Below are positions 1-8,798 of a stretch of DNA of 64,000 bases, one piece after another. The stretch covers positions 1-64,000 of the forward strand of contig VFIW01000097.1 in assembly GCA_006386115.1 (NCBI GenBank), in the 5' to 3' direction. Both the position numbers and the translations under genes were made by a program. Numbering within the stretch: position 1 is the stretch's first letter; the number at the start of each line of letters is the position of its first letter. The stretch is from Globisporangium splendens (taxonomy: Eukaryota > Oomycota > Peronosporomycetes > Pythiales > Pythiaceae). The notes beneath the pieces are model-generated. The model saw only the letters and a program-made list of their open reading frames with translations, was not told the DNA's origin and made no database searches.

Positions 1-2
1 AA

Positions 3-1325
3 ACGTACCAATGGTGTGTCGCTCCGATGGGATTAGCGGGTATGCCGGGAGTATGGTCTCGCCTTATGCGAGTACTCTTTGGCAAATTCAAGTTTGTTGT
101 CGTGTATCTCGATGATATCTGTATCTTCTCCCGCTCGATGAAAGATCATGCGCAACATCTGGCGATGGTCTGTGAAGTCCTCCGTCATGAGAAGTTGTAC
201 GCTCGCCTGTCTAAGTGCGAGTTTGGCAAGTCCAGTGTCCAGTTCCTGGGTCATACAGTCACGGCTGAAGGGATCCAAGTCGACGCAAACAAGACAACCG
301 CGATCGAGAAGTATCCGACTCCGACGACGCAAAAGACGTTGTTGAGTTTTCTCGGTCTCGCCGGATACTATCGTCGGTTTATTTGCGACTTTGCGCGGAT
401 TGCGTTGCCATTGCATCGGCTGATTAAGAAGGATGCAAAGTGGATATGGTCATCCGAACATGATCACGCCTTTCGTGCCTTGAAGTTGGCACTGCAACAG
501 GCTCCGACGTTGCGTTTACCTGACTTTGACCGTCGGTTCACGGTCACAACGGATGCCTCGGGTTACTGCATGGGTGGTGTCTTGTCTCAAAAGATCGACG
601 GGTTTGACGCTCCCATTGCGTTCTATTCGAAGAAGTTCGGGCACTATGAGGAAGAGTGGCCTGCTCATGAGAAAGAGCTGCTCGCAATCAAGTTTGCGTT
701 GTCAAAGTGGCGACACTACCTTCATGGTCGTCAGTTCGACGTGTTTACGGACAATTCGGCTTGCCGGTGGATGCTTCATCATCCGAAGGCGACTCCCAAG
801 CTTGCGCGGATGCTAACGTTCTTCTCCCAGTTTGGTTTTGTCCTGCACCACGTGAAAGGCAGTACCAATGTGGTGGCTGATGCCTTGTCTCGACCAGGAC
901 TGGAAGAAGACAAGCCATCTGATGAATCCATCATGGTCTCGACTCCCGAAGTGCACGCTTGCGATGATGCGTGTCATATTCGGTCGCAGTCTATTTCTCG
1001 TCTTGTGGTATCTGCGGCATTTCTACGCCACTTGCCTGATTCAGATTGCTCCGTCTTCCTCTCCGCTGTGGACTTTCGGGGGAGAGACGCGCCGTGGCAG
1101 TACGGCAAGAGCAAGTCCACACCGTCGACACACAGTGGGCAAGTGTTCACTTGTCCGAAGCGACGAAGAAATCCTTTCATGCTGGCTATGCCCGCGACCC
1201 AAGTTTTGCCAAGGTGTGGCAGAGTCGCGAAGGGAACGATAAGTTCGAGAAGCGCAATGGTCTTCTGTTTTTGCGAACGAAGCACCCGGTATTGCGATTG
1301 TGTGTCCCAAACTCGGACGAGTTGA
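3..1325 (+). CDS. Pol fragment (reverse transcriptase palm to RNase H), partial
   Basis: This is the C-terminal part of a Gypsy polyprotein, open at the window edge. It shows the reverse transcriptase catalytic motif YLDDI (about positions 108-122). It continues through the thumb/connection region into RNase H, with TTDASG, HEKELLAI and FTDNSAC supplying the expected acidic residues. It closes with VVADALSRPG at the RNase H boundary. Beyond about 1060 the frame becomes arginine- and serine-rich and ends at 1325, while integrase continues in the -1 frame. The frame is therefore broken between RNase H and integrase, exactly as in the right copy. The usual role is cDNA synthesis from the element's RNA. 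Confidence 0.9.
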   Translation, partial: TYQWCVAPMGLAGMPGVWSRLMRVLFGKFKFVVVYLDDICIFSRSMKDHAQHLAMVCEVLRHEKLYARLSKCEFGKSSVQFLGHTVTAEGIQVDANKTTAIEKYPTPTTQKTLLSFLGLAGYYRRFICDFARIALPLHRLIKKDAKWIWSSEHDHAFRALKLALQQAPTLRLPDFDRRFTVTTDASGYCMGGVLSQKIDGFDAPIAFYSKKFGHYEEEWPAHEKELLAIKFALSKWRHYLHGRQFDVFTDNSACRWMLHHPKATPKLARMLTFFSQFGFVLHHVKGSTNVVADALSRPGLEEDKPSDESIMVSTPEVHACDDACHIRSQSISRLVVSAAFLRHLPDSDCSVFLSAVDFRGRDAPWQYGKSKSTPSTHSGQVFTCPKRRRNPFMLAMPATQVLPRCGRVAKGTISSRSAMVFCFCERSTRYCDCVSQTRTS

Positions 1326-2719
1326 TCACTGATGTTATTCAAGAGTTCCATGATGCTCCAGTGGCTGCTCATCCAGGGGTTCGTCGAACACAGTTAAAGG
1401 CAGCTCAATGGTACTACTGGCCCACTATGGAAAAGGACATTCATGAGTATGTTGGCAGTTGTCAGACGTGTGCTCGATGGAAATCGAACAATCGGAAGAA
1501 GATCGGCTTGATGGTGCCAATTCCGACACCTCAAGAGTGCTGGGATGTTGTGTCGATGGATTTCATCACAGGGCTTCCAGTGTCCGAAGGTTTTGATGCC
1601 ATCTTTGTCACGGTGGACAAGTTGTCGAAACGTCCGAAGTATCATCCAACACACTCGACAGCTGATGCCGAAGCTACTGCCAAAGTGTTCTTCGAGGCAG
1701 TTGTTCGTCACCACGGTTTGCCGAAAGTCATCATCAGTGACCGCGATCCAAAGTTCACATCGGACTTTTGGAAGTCGCTAACCAAGCTCATGGGTATCAA
1801 GCTGAGCATGACTACATCGCATCGCGCACAAGCAGACGGACAAACTGAACGTCAGAACCTCGTGTTGGAAGATGCGCTGCGATGCATGGTGTCATACCAT
1901 GGAGACGATTGGGTGAGACACCTTGGCACGATCGAGTTTGCTCATGCAACTCTCGATAATGAGTCGACCAAGTTCACACCGTTTGAGGTCGACACAGGAA
2001 GAAAAGTGCGCAATCTAATTGCCCAAGAGTTTGGCGTCGAAGACGGAACCATCCAACAAGTAGATGTCGCTGAGTTTGCCAAAAACTTTGCGGAGAAGCG
2101 CCAACAAGTCATCAAGCTTGCCCAAGAGAATCTCAAGCAAGCTCAAGAGCGCCAGAAGAGGTACTACGACAGGAAGCGTCGCGAGGTAGAATTTGAAGCT
2201 GGCGATCTCGTTATGTTGGATACGAAGAATCTACCTTTGACGACAGTCGCTCGAAGCACTTCACTCCAAAAGGCAAAGTTGGCAGCGAAGAAGGTTGGAC
2301 CATTCAAGATCGAAACCATGGTGAACAAGAATGTGGCCCGTTTGGTATTGCCTCCAAACATGAAGCGTTTGCATCCAGCGTTCAATGTGGAGTTGCTGAG
2401 CCACTACGTGGAGAATCCAACCAAGTTTTACACAAGGCCAATTCCTAAAGCAGCACCCGTCATCCTCGACGACGAGACTGGAGAAGCTCTGCATGTTGTG
2501 GAAGCCTTACTTCGCCGAAAAACCCACAACCGTCAGAGTATGTGGTTGGTCAAGTGGCTCGGGTATCCTGCGCACGAGAGTACGTGGGAATACGAGAAGA
2601 ACATCCGACATGTTTCGCATTGGCATCGACTCCTTCAAGAGTTCAAGGACTCCCAACGCGAAGTCAAGTCTGGGGGGATGTCACGTGTGCCTGACCTCGC
2701 ACGCCAGGCACGCGCGTAG
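1046..2719 (+). CDS. Integrase with C-terminal chromodomain (left copy)
   Basis: This is retroviral-type integrase in the -1 frame relative to the upstream RT/RNase H. An HHCC zinc-binding region (AAHPGVRRTQ then CQTCARW) is followed by the DDE core: Asp in VSMDFITGLP, Asp in ISDRDPKFTS and Glu in ADGQTERQN. A basic linker leads to a chromodomain-like end with WLVKWLGYPAHESTWE, which marks the chromovirus clade and normally guides integration to particular chromatin. The first ATG at 1046 overlaps the RNase H frame, and the first residues are probably not native. The stop at 2717-2719 lies 41 nt inside the LTR. The right copy has CAG in place of this TAG. Confidence 0.88.
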   Translation: MLRLPLRCGLSGERRAVAVRQEQVHTVDTQWASVHLSEATKKSFHAGYARDPSFAKVWQSREGNDKFEKRNGLLFLRTKHPVLRLCVPNSDELITDVIQEFHDAPVAAHPGVRRTQLKAAQWYYWPTMEKDIHEYVGSCQTCARWKSNNRKKIGLMVPIPTPQECWDVVSMDFITGLPVSEGFDAIFVTVDKLSKRPKYHPTHSTADAEATAKVFFEAVVRHHGLPKVIISDRDPKFTSDFWKSLTKLMGIKLSMTTSHRAQADGQTERQNLVLEDALRCMVSYHGDDWVRHLGTIEFAHATLDNESTKFTPFEVDTGRKVRNLIAQEFGVEDGTIQQVDVAEFAKNFAEKRQQVIKLAQENLKQAQERQKRYYDRKRREVEFEAGDLVMLDTKNLPLTTVARSTSLQKAKLAAKKVGPFKIETMVNKNVARLVLPPNMKRLHPAFNVELLSHYVENPTKFYTRPIPKAAPVILDDETGEALHVVEALLRRKTHNRQSMWLVKWLGYPAHESTWEYEKNIRHVSHWHRLLQEFKDSQREVKSGGMSRVPDLARQARA

Positions 2720-3117
2720 GATCGGCATGTGCCTGACTTCGCACGTGCCTAGCGTGCGGAGCGTCAAGGCATGTGTAACGTGTGCCTGACCTTGAACTCG
2801 AGGTCAGGCTCTCATGCATATGTAACACTAATATATACAGTTATATGGAACTAGTCAGAAAAAAATACAGGTGCAGGCAGGACACCTGGATAGGAAGAAA
2901 AGTCGAATCAGTTGAAGAAAAGGATAGGCATGCATGCAGGGAGGCTTAGACGTAGCGCTAGCGAACTAGGCCCTCCATTCAATTCACTTTCCAATTTGCC
3001 ATCAAGTTGCCACCTCCTCCTCCGAGTCCAAGCCATCGTCCCCGACTTTCAGCCAATCAAGTTCCGACTTTCCGACTTTCGACCAATCAGATCTCAAGAA
3101 GACCCCAAACCGTTACA
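2679..3117 (+). repeat. LTR shared by the two element copies (439 bp)
   Basis: This is a direct repeat of 8689-9127. It starts TGTCAC immediately after the purine tract GGGGGGA at 2672-2678, ends GTTACA, and is followed two bases later by a TGG primer-binding site. It is the 3' LTR of the left copy and the 5' LTR of the right copy. Its 3' portion carries two CCAAT-type motifs near 3047-3058 and 3080-3089. By eye it differs from the 8689 LTR at a few tens of positions, including small indels and a patch near 3025-3050. Confidence 0.92.
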
Positions 3118-3119
3118 TC

Positions 3120-3136
3120 TGGTAGCACTTTGCGTC
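3120..3136 (+). promoter_or_regulatory. Putative tRNA primer-binding site
   Basis: TGGTAGCACTTTGCGTC begins two bases after the LTR end. TGG complements the CCA end of a tRNA, as expected for minus-strand priming. The tRNA species was not identified. An initiator-type tRNA is possible, but the match beyond TGGTA was not checked. The remaining leader (3137-3526) shows no coding signal. Confidence 0.7.
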
Positions 3137-3526
3137 CGGGGGGGGAGTGTGGCCGTTCCCAAGCGTTCAAGTCGCCGTCGTCGTCCAAGCCAGGCACCTC
3201 CGAGGTTGTTATTCGAGCCGCTTTCTGAACGGGTGTTGCTTTTAGTGACATAAATCCCGGAATCATTGTCGGTGCGTTGACCCTTTGGTGTTCTGTGGCA
3301 GTAACTCCTGTAGTGTTGAGCCAGTCGTGCTTTTGTGCGTAATTCTGTGTTCTGGTCTACCTCGGTTTCTCTAACAGTGACACGGTGTCTCGGGTCCGCC
3401 CTAACTGTCTGTGTTCTTTAGGGTGTTATTCCGTGGTTTCATCGTCAGGCGTGCCTAGGTGAAGCCCTCATTAGAGGATCAAGACTGTGATTGTGAACTC
3501 CCAGAGTTGGTAACCTCCCCAACTCG

Positions 3527-3877
3527 ATGCCCAAGAAGCCGCGCGTCAAGCAGGTCCCGATTCAAGGCAGCCATACGTACTTAGACGTGCCGAAACCTGC
3601 AGAAGCTGATAAAGCCCGTCAAGGCCTCGTGAACTGTCTGACGAAGGCTTTCCGGATCTGTGAAGTGCTAGAGAAGCACGTGGACAAGTGTCCAGACAAG
3701 CTGAAGAAGAAACGTGCAAAGAAGGCTCTAATCCGGATCGCTCAAGGAATCATCGACGCATCCGACGGTATTGGCGAGTGTTTTCGCCGCGCGCTACGAG
3801 ACCCGCCGGCATCGAGTACAGCTACTAGGAAGGCCAAGCTGCGTCCAGGTCAAGTTCCTCCGCCTAAGTTCGACTAA
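3527..3877 (+). CDS. Small basic ORF upstream of gag in the retroelement
   Basis: This is a 116-residue ORF between the primer-binding site and gag, which is not part of the standard Gypsy layout. The product is strongly basic with a Lys/Arg-rich middle (KLKKKRAKKALIRIA), two or three cysteines and a Pro-rich tail (GQVPPPKFD). It might bind nucleic acid, but no known domain is recognisable. It ends 176 nt before the gag start. The gap holds an A-rich stretch (3876-3920) that could separate transcripts or mark an old insertion. A plain leader ORF without function is the alternative. The left copy cannot be compared, because this region lies outside the window. Confidence 0.5.
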   Translation: MPKKPRVKQVPIQGSHTYLDVPKPAEADKARQGLVNCLTKAFRICEVLEKHVDKCPDKLKKKRAKKALIRIAQGIIDASDGIGECFRRALRDPPASSTATRKAKLRPGQVPPPKFD

Positions 3878-4053
3878 AAATACACAATTAAAAAGAAACA
3901 AAAATAAATAAAAAATAAAAGTATAGCTTCGTATTATACTGGTTTTTAAGATCCCATAAGATAGAATCTCGACTCCTGTCCCTGCCTGCCAAGTCAAGTG
4001 AAACCGGTTACGTAAAATAACGAGTGTGAAGTCAAGTCAAGAAAAGTACAAAG

Positions 4054-7000
4054 ATGAACGAACCAACGAATGCCCAGTTGTTGCAGAGTATGCTGGCAGT
4101 GCTAAACCAGCAAGCAGAGATGATCAAAGAATTCCAGCAAGTAAAACGGGAGTCAGAGATAAAATTAGAGGGATATAAATTACCGGTGTATAGTGGAGCA
4201 TTACAAGAGTCGTTTCAGTTATATAAAGAGCAAGTCGGAGACTATTTAAAGGCGAGGAACATTGACAGACAGGATGATAGCCTACAGCCACGCCTTTTGG
4301 CGATGTTGGGAGGAACCCTGCGGCAGGGAGCTGCCCAGTGGTTCATTGTGAAGAAGACAGAGATTGAGACGGTTGACCAATTCTTCCTAGAACTAGGAAA
4401 CGAATTTATTCCCGCCGATCTACAAGAGCGTTTGCGTGACCAGTTGGGTGAGCTATCCCAGGGTCAGAGTCGAGGCCTTGACGGCTACGTCAGTCGTTTT
4501 AGGCATGTTATCACACAAGTACAAGAGATGAGTGAGCTCGACAAGATCATGTACTTTGTGCGAGGATTAGCTCCAGCGATCCGAACGGAGGTGCGTTATC
4601 GCCGATGTTCAACGCTGTCGGAAGCCATCACTCTAGCGTTGGACTATGACCGTTCGCATCGTCGCTCTGCGGATGGAGGTCGGTCCCACTCAGAACCTAG
4701 GTACAGGCGTTTCGACAATCGCCAATACCGACTGAATGGTGCAAGTCCGATGGAAGTGGACAATGTCCGAGTCTTGGGTCGTGAAGAGTGTTTGCGTCAG
4801 CGCCTTTGTTTCAATTGCAATCGACCTGGACATCGAGCGTCAGAGTGTCGTGCACCGCGCCAGCAGCGACATGCGAATACGCCACAGACGACGCGCAATT
4901 CAAGATATCAGCGTCCGACACAGCGAGCTCGTCGATCAAGTCCGATGGTTGAGCACAACCTGGCGACAGTGGATGAAGTGGGTTATCCCATTGTGTTTGA
5001 CAATGCGGAGCTAAACGCAGTTGGCATTGCGCGTAAGAGCAACCTGTTCGTGGTGAACGGCCGTGTTGATGGTAATGATGTGCGCATTTTAATTGACAGC
5101 GGCGCCTCGACCAACCTGATACGGCGTGGGTTGGTGAAGAAAGTGCTGAATGCAGCAGTGATCGAAGCACAAGGATTCGACGGCAGAAGGACCAAGAAAC
5201 AAGTGAACGAGGTGGAAGCATCGTGCCAAGTACAAGACAAGAAGTTTGAGGCAATGCAGTTCACGGAATGGGATCTACCCAACAGCCACGATGTCATCTT
5301 CGGTCAGCCATGGTTCGTCAAGCACAACCCGATCATTGATTGGAGAAAGCAGACGTTTGCATTGCCGGAAAACACCTCTGTGCACGAGCGCAGCGGTAGT
5401 GAAATCTGCTCCAAGATCAAGAATGCAGAGTATGAAGAGTTGTTCGTCGTAAAGGTGTCCGCAGTTAACGACATTTCTCCAGTCGTCCCACCAGAGTTGA
5501 AACCTGTCATTGATCGGTTCGCGGACTGTTTCCCGGAGTTACTTCCGGATGGCTTACCGCCAGAGCGTGCTGTGAACTTTGAGCTCCAGCCGAAGCCAGA
5601 CGCAGTGCCAAGCTCGCGTCCGCCGTTTCGTCTGTCCAAGACAGAGCAAGACACGTTGGAAGAGTTCGTTCGCGACAATGTGAAGAAGGGATGGATTGAA
5701 GTATCGAACTCCCCATGGATCTCCAATATCTTCGGTGTTCCGAAAAAGGATCCTGCGACGGGTATGGCTGTGAAGCGCGCTGAATGGCTGCGCAGTGGCA
5801 ACACAAAGGTGCCGATACGTTGGGCCATCGACTATCGGTATGTCAACAGCAAGACGAAGATCCCCAAGATTCCTCTACCACACATAGAGGAACTCTTTGA
5901 TCAGATGCTCGGTGCGACGGTATTCACGGTGATCGACCTCGCGCAAGGTTACCATCAGATGCGTGTAAATCCTGACAGTCGTCATTACACGGCTTTTAGG
6001 TCGCAAAAGGAAACGTACCAATGGTGTGTCGCTCCGATGGGATTGGCTGGAATACCAGGAGTTTGGTCTCGCCTTATGCGAGTACTCTTTGGCAAATTCA
6101 AGTTTGTTGTCGTGTATCTCGATGATATCTGTATCTTCTCCCGCTCGATGAAAGACCACGCGCAACATCTGGCGATGGTCTGTGAAGTCCTCCGTCATGA
6201 GAAGTTGTACGCTCGCCTGTCCAAGTGCGAGTTTGGCAAGTCCAGTGTCCAGTTCCTGGGTCATACAGTCACGGCTGAAGGGATCCAAGTCGACGCAAAC
6301 AAGACAACCGCGATCGAGAAGTATCCGACTCCGACGACGCAAAAGACGTTGTTGAGTTTTCTCGGTCTCGCCGGATACTATCGTCGGTTTATTTGCGACT
6401 TTGCGCGGATTGCGTTACCGCTGCATAGGCTGATCAAGAAGGATGCAAAGTGGACATGGTCATCCGAACACGACCACGCCTTTCGTGCATTGAAGTTGGC
6501 TTTGCAACAGGCTCCGACGTTGCGTTTACCTGACTTTGACTGTCGGTTCACGGTCACAACGGATGCCTCGGGTTACTGCATGGGTGGTGTCTTGTCTCAA
6601 AAGATCGACGGGTTTGACGCTCCCATTACGTTCTATTCGAAGAAGTTCGGGCACTATGAGGAAAAATGGCCTGCTCATGAGAAGGAGCTACTTGCAATCA
6701 AGATCGCGTTGTCCAAGTGGCGACACTACCTTCATGGTCGCCAGTTCGATGTGTTTACGGACAATTCAGCATGTCGGTGGATGCTTCATCAACCGAAGGT
6801 GACTCCCAAGCTTGCGCGGATGCTGACATTCTTTTCTCAGTTTGATTTTGTCCTGCACCATGTGAAAGGCAGTACCAATGTGGTTGCTGATGCCTTGTCT
6901 CGACCAGGACTGGAAGAAGACAAGCCATCTGATGAATCCATCATGGTCTCGACTCCCGAAGTGCACGCTTGCGATGATGCGTGTCATATTCGGTCGCAGT

Positions 7001-7335
7001 CTATTTCTCGTCTTGTGGTATCTGCGGCATTTCTACGCCACTTGCCTGATTCAGATTGCTCCGTCTTCCTCTCCGCTGTGGACTTTCGGGGGAGAGACGC
7101 GCCGTGGCAGTACGGCAAGAGCAAGTCCACACCGTCGACACACAGTGGGCAAGTGTTCACTTGTCCGAAGCGACGAAGAAATCCTTTCATGCTGGCTATG
7201 CCCGCGACCCAAGTTTTGCCAAGGTGTGGCAGAGTCGCGAAGGGAACGATAAGTTCGAGAAGCGCAATGGTCTTCTGTTTTTGCGAACGAAGCACCCGGT
7301 ATTGCGATTGTGTGTCCCAAACTCGGACAAGTTGA
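4054..7335 (+). CDS. Gag-Pol polyprotein: Gag, protease, RT, RNase H
   Basis: This 1093-residue reading frame has several retroviral domains in order. A retrotransposon-type Gag domain (about residues 30-200) is followed by a CCHC zinc knuckle, CFNCNRPGHRASEC (about 256-270), that packages RNA. The aspartic protease active site is LIDSGAST (about 346-353). Reverse transcriptase carries YLDDI (about 697-701). RNase H has TTDASG, HEKELLAI and FTDNSAC. All these catalytic motifs are intact. The last 80-90 residues are low-quality sequence read past the frame break, and the true protein probably leaves this frame between about 7040 and 7130. Integrase continues in the -1 frame at 7056-8798. Confidence 0.92.
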   Translation: MNEPTNAQLLQSMLAVLNQQAEMIKEFQQVKRESEIKLEGYKLPVYSGALQESFQLYKEQVGDYLKARNIDRQDDSLQPRLLAMLGGTLRQGAAQWFIVKKTEIETVDQFFLELGNEFIPADLQERLRDQLGELSQGQSRGLDGYVSRFRHVITQVQEMSELDKIMYFVRGLAPAIRTEVRYRRCSTLSEAITLALDYDRSHRRSADGGRSHSEPRYRRFDNRQYRLNGASPMEVDNVRVLGREECLRQRLCFNCNRPGHRASECRAPRQQRHANTPQTTRNSRYQRPTQRARRSSPMVEHNLATVDEVGYPIVFDNAELNAVGIARKSNLFVVNGRVDGNDVRILIDSGASTNLIRRGLVKKVLNAAVIEAQGFDGRRTKKQVNEVEASCQVQDKKFEAMQFTEWDLPNSHDVIFGQPWFVKHNPIIDWRKQTFALPENTSVHERSGSEICSKIKNAEYEELFVVKVSAVNDISPVVPPELKPVIDRFADCFPELLPDGLPPERAVNFELQPKPDAVPSSRPPFRLSKTEQDTLEEFVRDNVKKGWIEVSNSPWISNIFGVPKKDPATGMAVKRAEWLRSGNTKVPIRWAIDYRYVNSKTKIPKIPLPHIEELFDQMLGATVFTVIDLAQGYHQMRVNPDSRHYTAFRSQKETYQWCVAPMGLAGIPGVWSRLMRVLFGKFKFVVVYLDDICIFSRSMKDHAQHLAMVCEVLRHEKLYARLSKCEFGKSSVQFLGHTVTAEGIQVDANKTTAIEKYPTPTTQKTLLSFLGLAGYYRRFICDFARIALPLHRLIKKDAKWTWSSEHDHAFRALKLALQQAPTLRLPDFDCRFTVTTDASGYCMGGVLSQKIDGFDAPITFYSKKFGHYEEKWPAHEKELLAIKIALSKWRHYLHGRQFDVFTDNSACRWMLHQPKVTPKLARMLTFFSQFDFVLHHVKGSTNVVADALSRPGLEEDKPSDESIMVSTPEVHACDDACHIRSQSISRLVVSAAFLRHLPDSDCSVFLSAVDFRGRDAPWQYGKSKSTPSTHSGQVFTCPKRRRNPFMLAMPATQVLPRCGRVAKGTISSRSAMVFCFCERSTRYCDCVSQTRTS

Positions 7336-8798
7336 TCACTGATGTTATTCAAGAGTTCCATGATGCTCCAGTGGCTGCTCATCCAGGGGTTCGTCGAACA
7401 CAGTTAAAGGCAGCTCAATGGTACTACTGGCCCACTATGGAAAAGGACATTCATGAGTATGTTGGCAGTTGTCAGACGTGTGCTCGATGGAAATCGAACA
7501 ATCGGAAGAAGATCGGCTTGATGATGCCAATTCCGACACCTCAAGAGTGCTGGGATGTTGTGTCGGTGGATTTCATCACAGGGCTTCCAGTGTCCGAAGG
7601 TTTTGATGCCATCTTTGTCACGGTGGACAAGTTGTCGAAACGTCCGAAGTATCATCCAACACACTCGACAGCTGATGCCGAAGCTACTGCCAAAGTGTTC
7701 TTCGAGGCAGTTGTTCGTCACCACGGTTTGCCGAAAGTCATCATCAGTGACCGCGATCCAAAGTTCACATCGGACTTTTGGAAGTCGCTAACCAAGCTCA
7801 TGGGTATCAAGCTGAGCATGACTACATCGCATCGCGCACAAGCAGACGGACAAACTGAACGTCAGAACCTCGTGTTGGAAGATGCGCTGCGATGCATGGT
7901 GTCATACCATGGAGACGATTGGGTGAGCCACCTTGGCGCGATCGAGTTTGCTCATGCAACTCTCGTTAATGAGTCGACCAAGTTCACACCGTTTGAGGTC
8001 GACACAGGAAGAAAAGTGCGCAATCTAATTGCCCAAGAGTTTGGCGTCGAAGACGGAACCATCCAACAAGTAGATGTCGCTGAGTTTGCCAAAAACTTTG
8101 CGGAGAAGCGCCAACAAGTCATCAAGCTTGCCCAAGAGAATCTCAAGCAAGCTCAAGAGCGCCAGAAGAGGTACTACGACAGGAAGCGTCGCGAGGTAGA
8201 ATTTGAAGCTGGCGATCTCGTTATGTTGGATACGAGGAATCTACCTTTGAAGACAGTCGCTCGAAGCACTTCACTCCAAAAGGCAAAGTTGGCAGCGAAG
8301 AAGGTGGGACCATTCAAGATCGAAACCATGGTGAACAAGAATGTGGCTCGATTGGTTTTGCCTCCAAACATGAAGCGTTTGCATCCAGCGTTCAATGTGG
8401 AGTTGCTTAGCCACTACGTTGAGAATCCAACCAAGTTTTACACAAGACCAATACCTAAAGCAGCCCCCGTCATCCTCGACGACGAGACTGGAGAAGCTCT
8501 GCACGTAGTGGAAGCCTTACTTCGCCGAAAAACCCACAACCGTCAGAGCATGTGGTTGGTCAAGTGGCTCGGGTATCCTGCGCACGAGAGTACGTGGGAA
8601 TACGAGAAGAACGTCCGACATGTTTCGCATTGGCATCGAATCCTTCAAGAGTTCGAAGACTCCCAACGCGAAGTCAAGTCTGGGGGGATGTCACGTGTGC
8701 CTGACCTCGCACGCCAGGCACGCGCGCAGGACCGGCATGTGCCTACGGCGCACGTGCCTAGCGTGCGGAGCGTCAAGGCATGTGTAACGTGTGCCTGA
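7056..8798 (+). CDS. Integrase with chromodomain (right copy)
   Basis: This is the -1-frame continuation of pol, with HHCC zinc-binding motif, intact DDE core (VSVDFITGLP, ISDRDPKFTS, ADGQTERQN) and a chromodomain (WLVKWLGYPAHESTWE). The first in-frame ATG lies inside the overlap with the RNase H frame, so it would need reinitiation, -1 frameshifting or repair of a 1-nt deletion to be made. The frame runs 110 nt into the 3' LTR because the TAG used in the left copy is CAG here. This adds 23 residues. Otherwise it is nearly identical to 1046-2719. Confidence 0.9.
   Translation: MLRLPLRCGLSGERRAVAVRQEQVHTVDTQWASVHLSEATKKSFHAGYARDPSFAKVWQSREGNDKFEKRNGLLFLRTKHPVLRLCVPNSDKLITDVIQEFHDAPVAAHPGVRRTQLKAAQWYYWPTMEKDIHEYVGSCQTCARWKSNNRKKIGLMMPIPTPQECWDVVSVDFITGLPVSEGFDAIFVTVDKLSKRPKYHPTHSTADAEATAKVFFEAVVRHHGLPKVIISDRDPKFTSDFWKSLTKLMGIKLSMTTSHRAQADGQTERQNLVLEDALRCMVSYHGDDWVSHLGAIEFAHATLVNESTKFTPFEVDTGRKVRNLIAQEFGVEDGTIQQVDVAEFAKNFAEKRQQVIKLAQENLKQAQERQKRYYDRKRREVEFEAGDLVMLDTRNLPLKTVARSTSLQKAKLAAKKVGPFKIETMVNKNVARLVLPPNMKRLHPAFNVELLSHYVENPTKFYTRPIPKAAPVILDDETGEALHVVEALLRRKTHNRQSMWLVKWLGYPAHESTWEYEKNVRHVSHWHRILQEFEDSQREVKSGGMSRVPDLARQARAQDRHVPTAHVPSVRSVKACVTCA
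8682..8688 (+). promoter_or_regulatory. Polypurine tract next to the 3' LTR
   Basis: GGGGGGA directly precedes the TG of the LTR. The same heptamer lies at 2672-2678 before the shared LTR. It is the expected primer for plus-strand DNA synthesis. Confidence 0.75.

Larger units (their letters stand above)
1..3117 (+). mobile_element. Ty3/Gypsy chromovirus, left copy, 5' truncated by the window edge
   Basis: This is the 3' part of a Ty3/Gypsy LTR retrotransposon. It runs from inside reverse transcriptase through RNase H, integrase and a chromodomain to an LTR at 2679-3117. Positions 1-2678 align with 6010-8688 of the complete copy to its right. Long identical blocks (for example 876-1318) alternate with short diverged patches whose changes are mostly synonymous. 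The terminal LTR also serves as the 5' LTR of the right copy, so the two internal regions form a tandem LTR-internal-LTR array. gag and the upstream LTR lie outside the window. Confidence 0.93.

Noticed and set aside
6984..7382. A 132-codon antisense ORF in the retroelement, repeated at 974-1372.
   Set aside because: It is identical in both copies only because the copies themselves are identical there. It has no domain signal and opposes pol.
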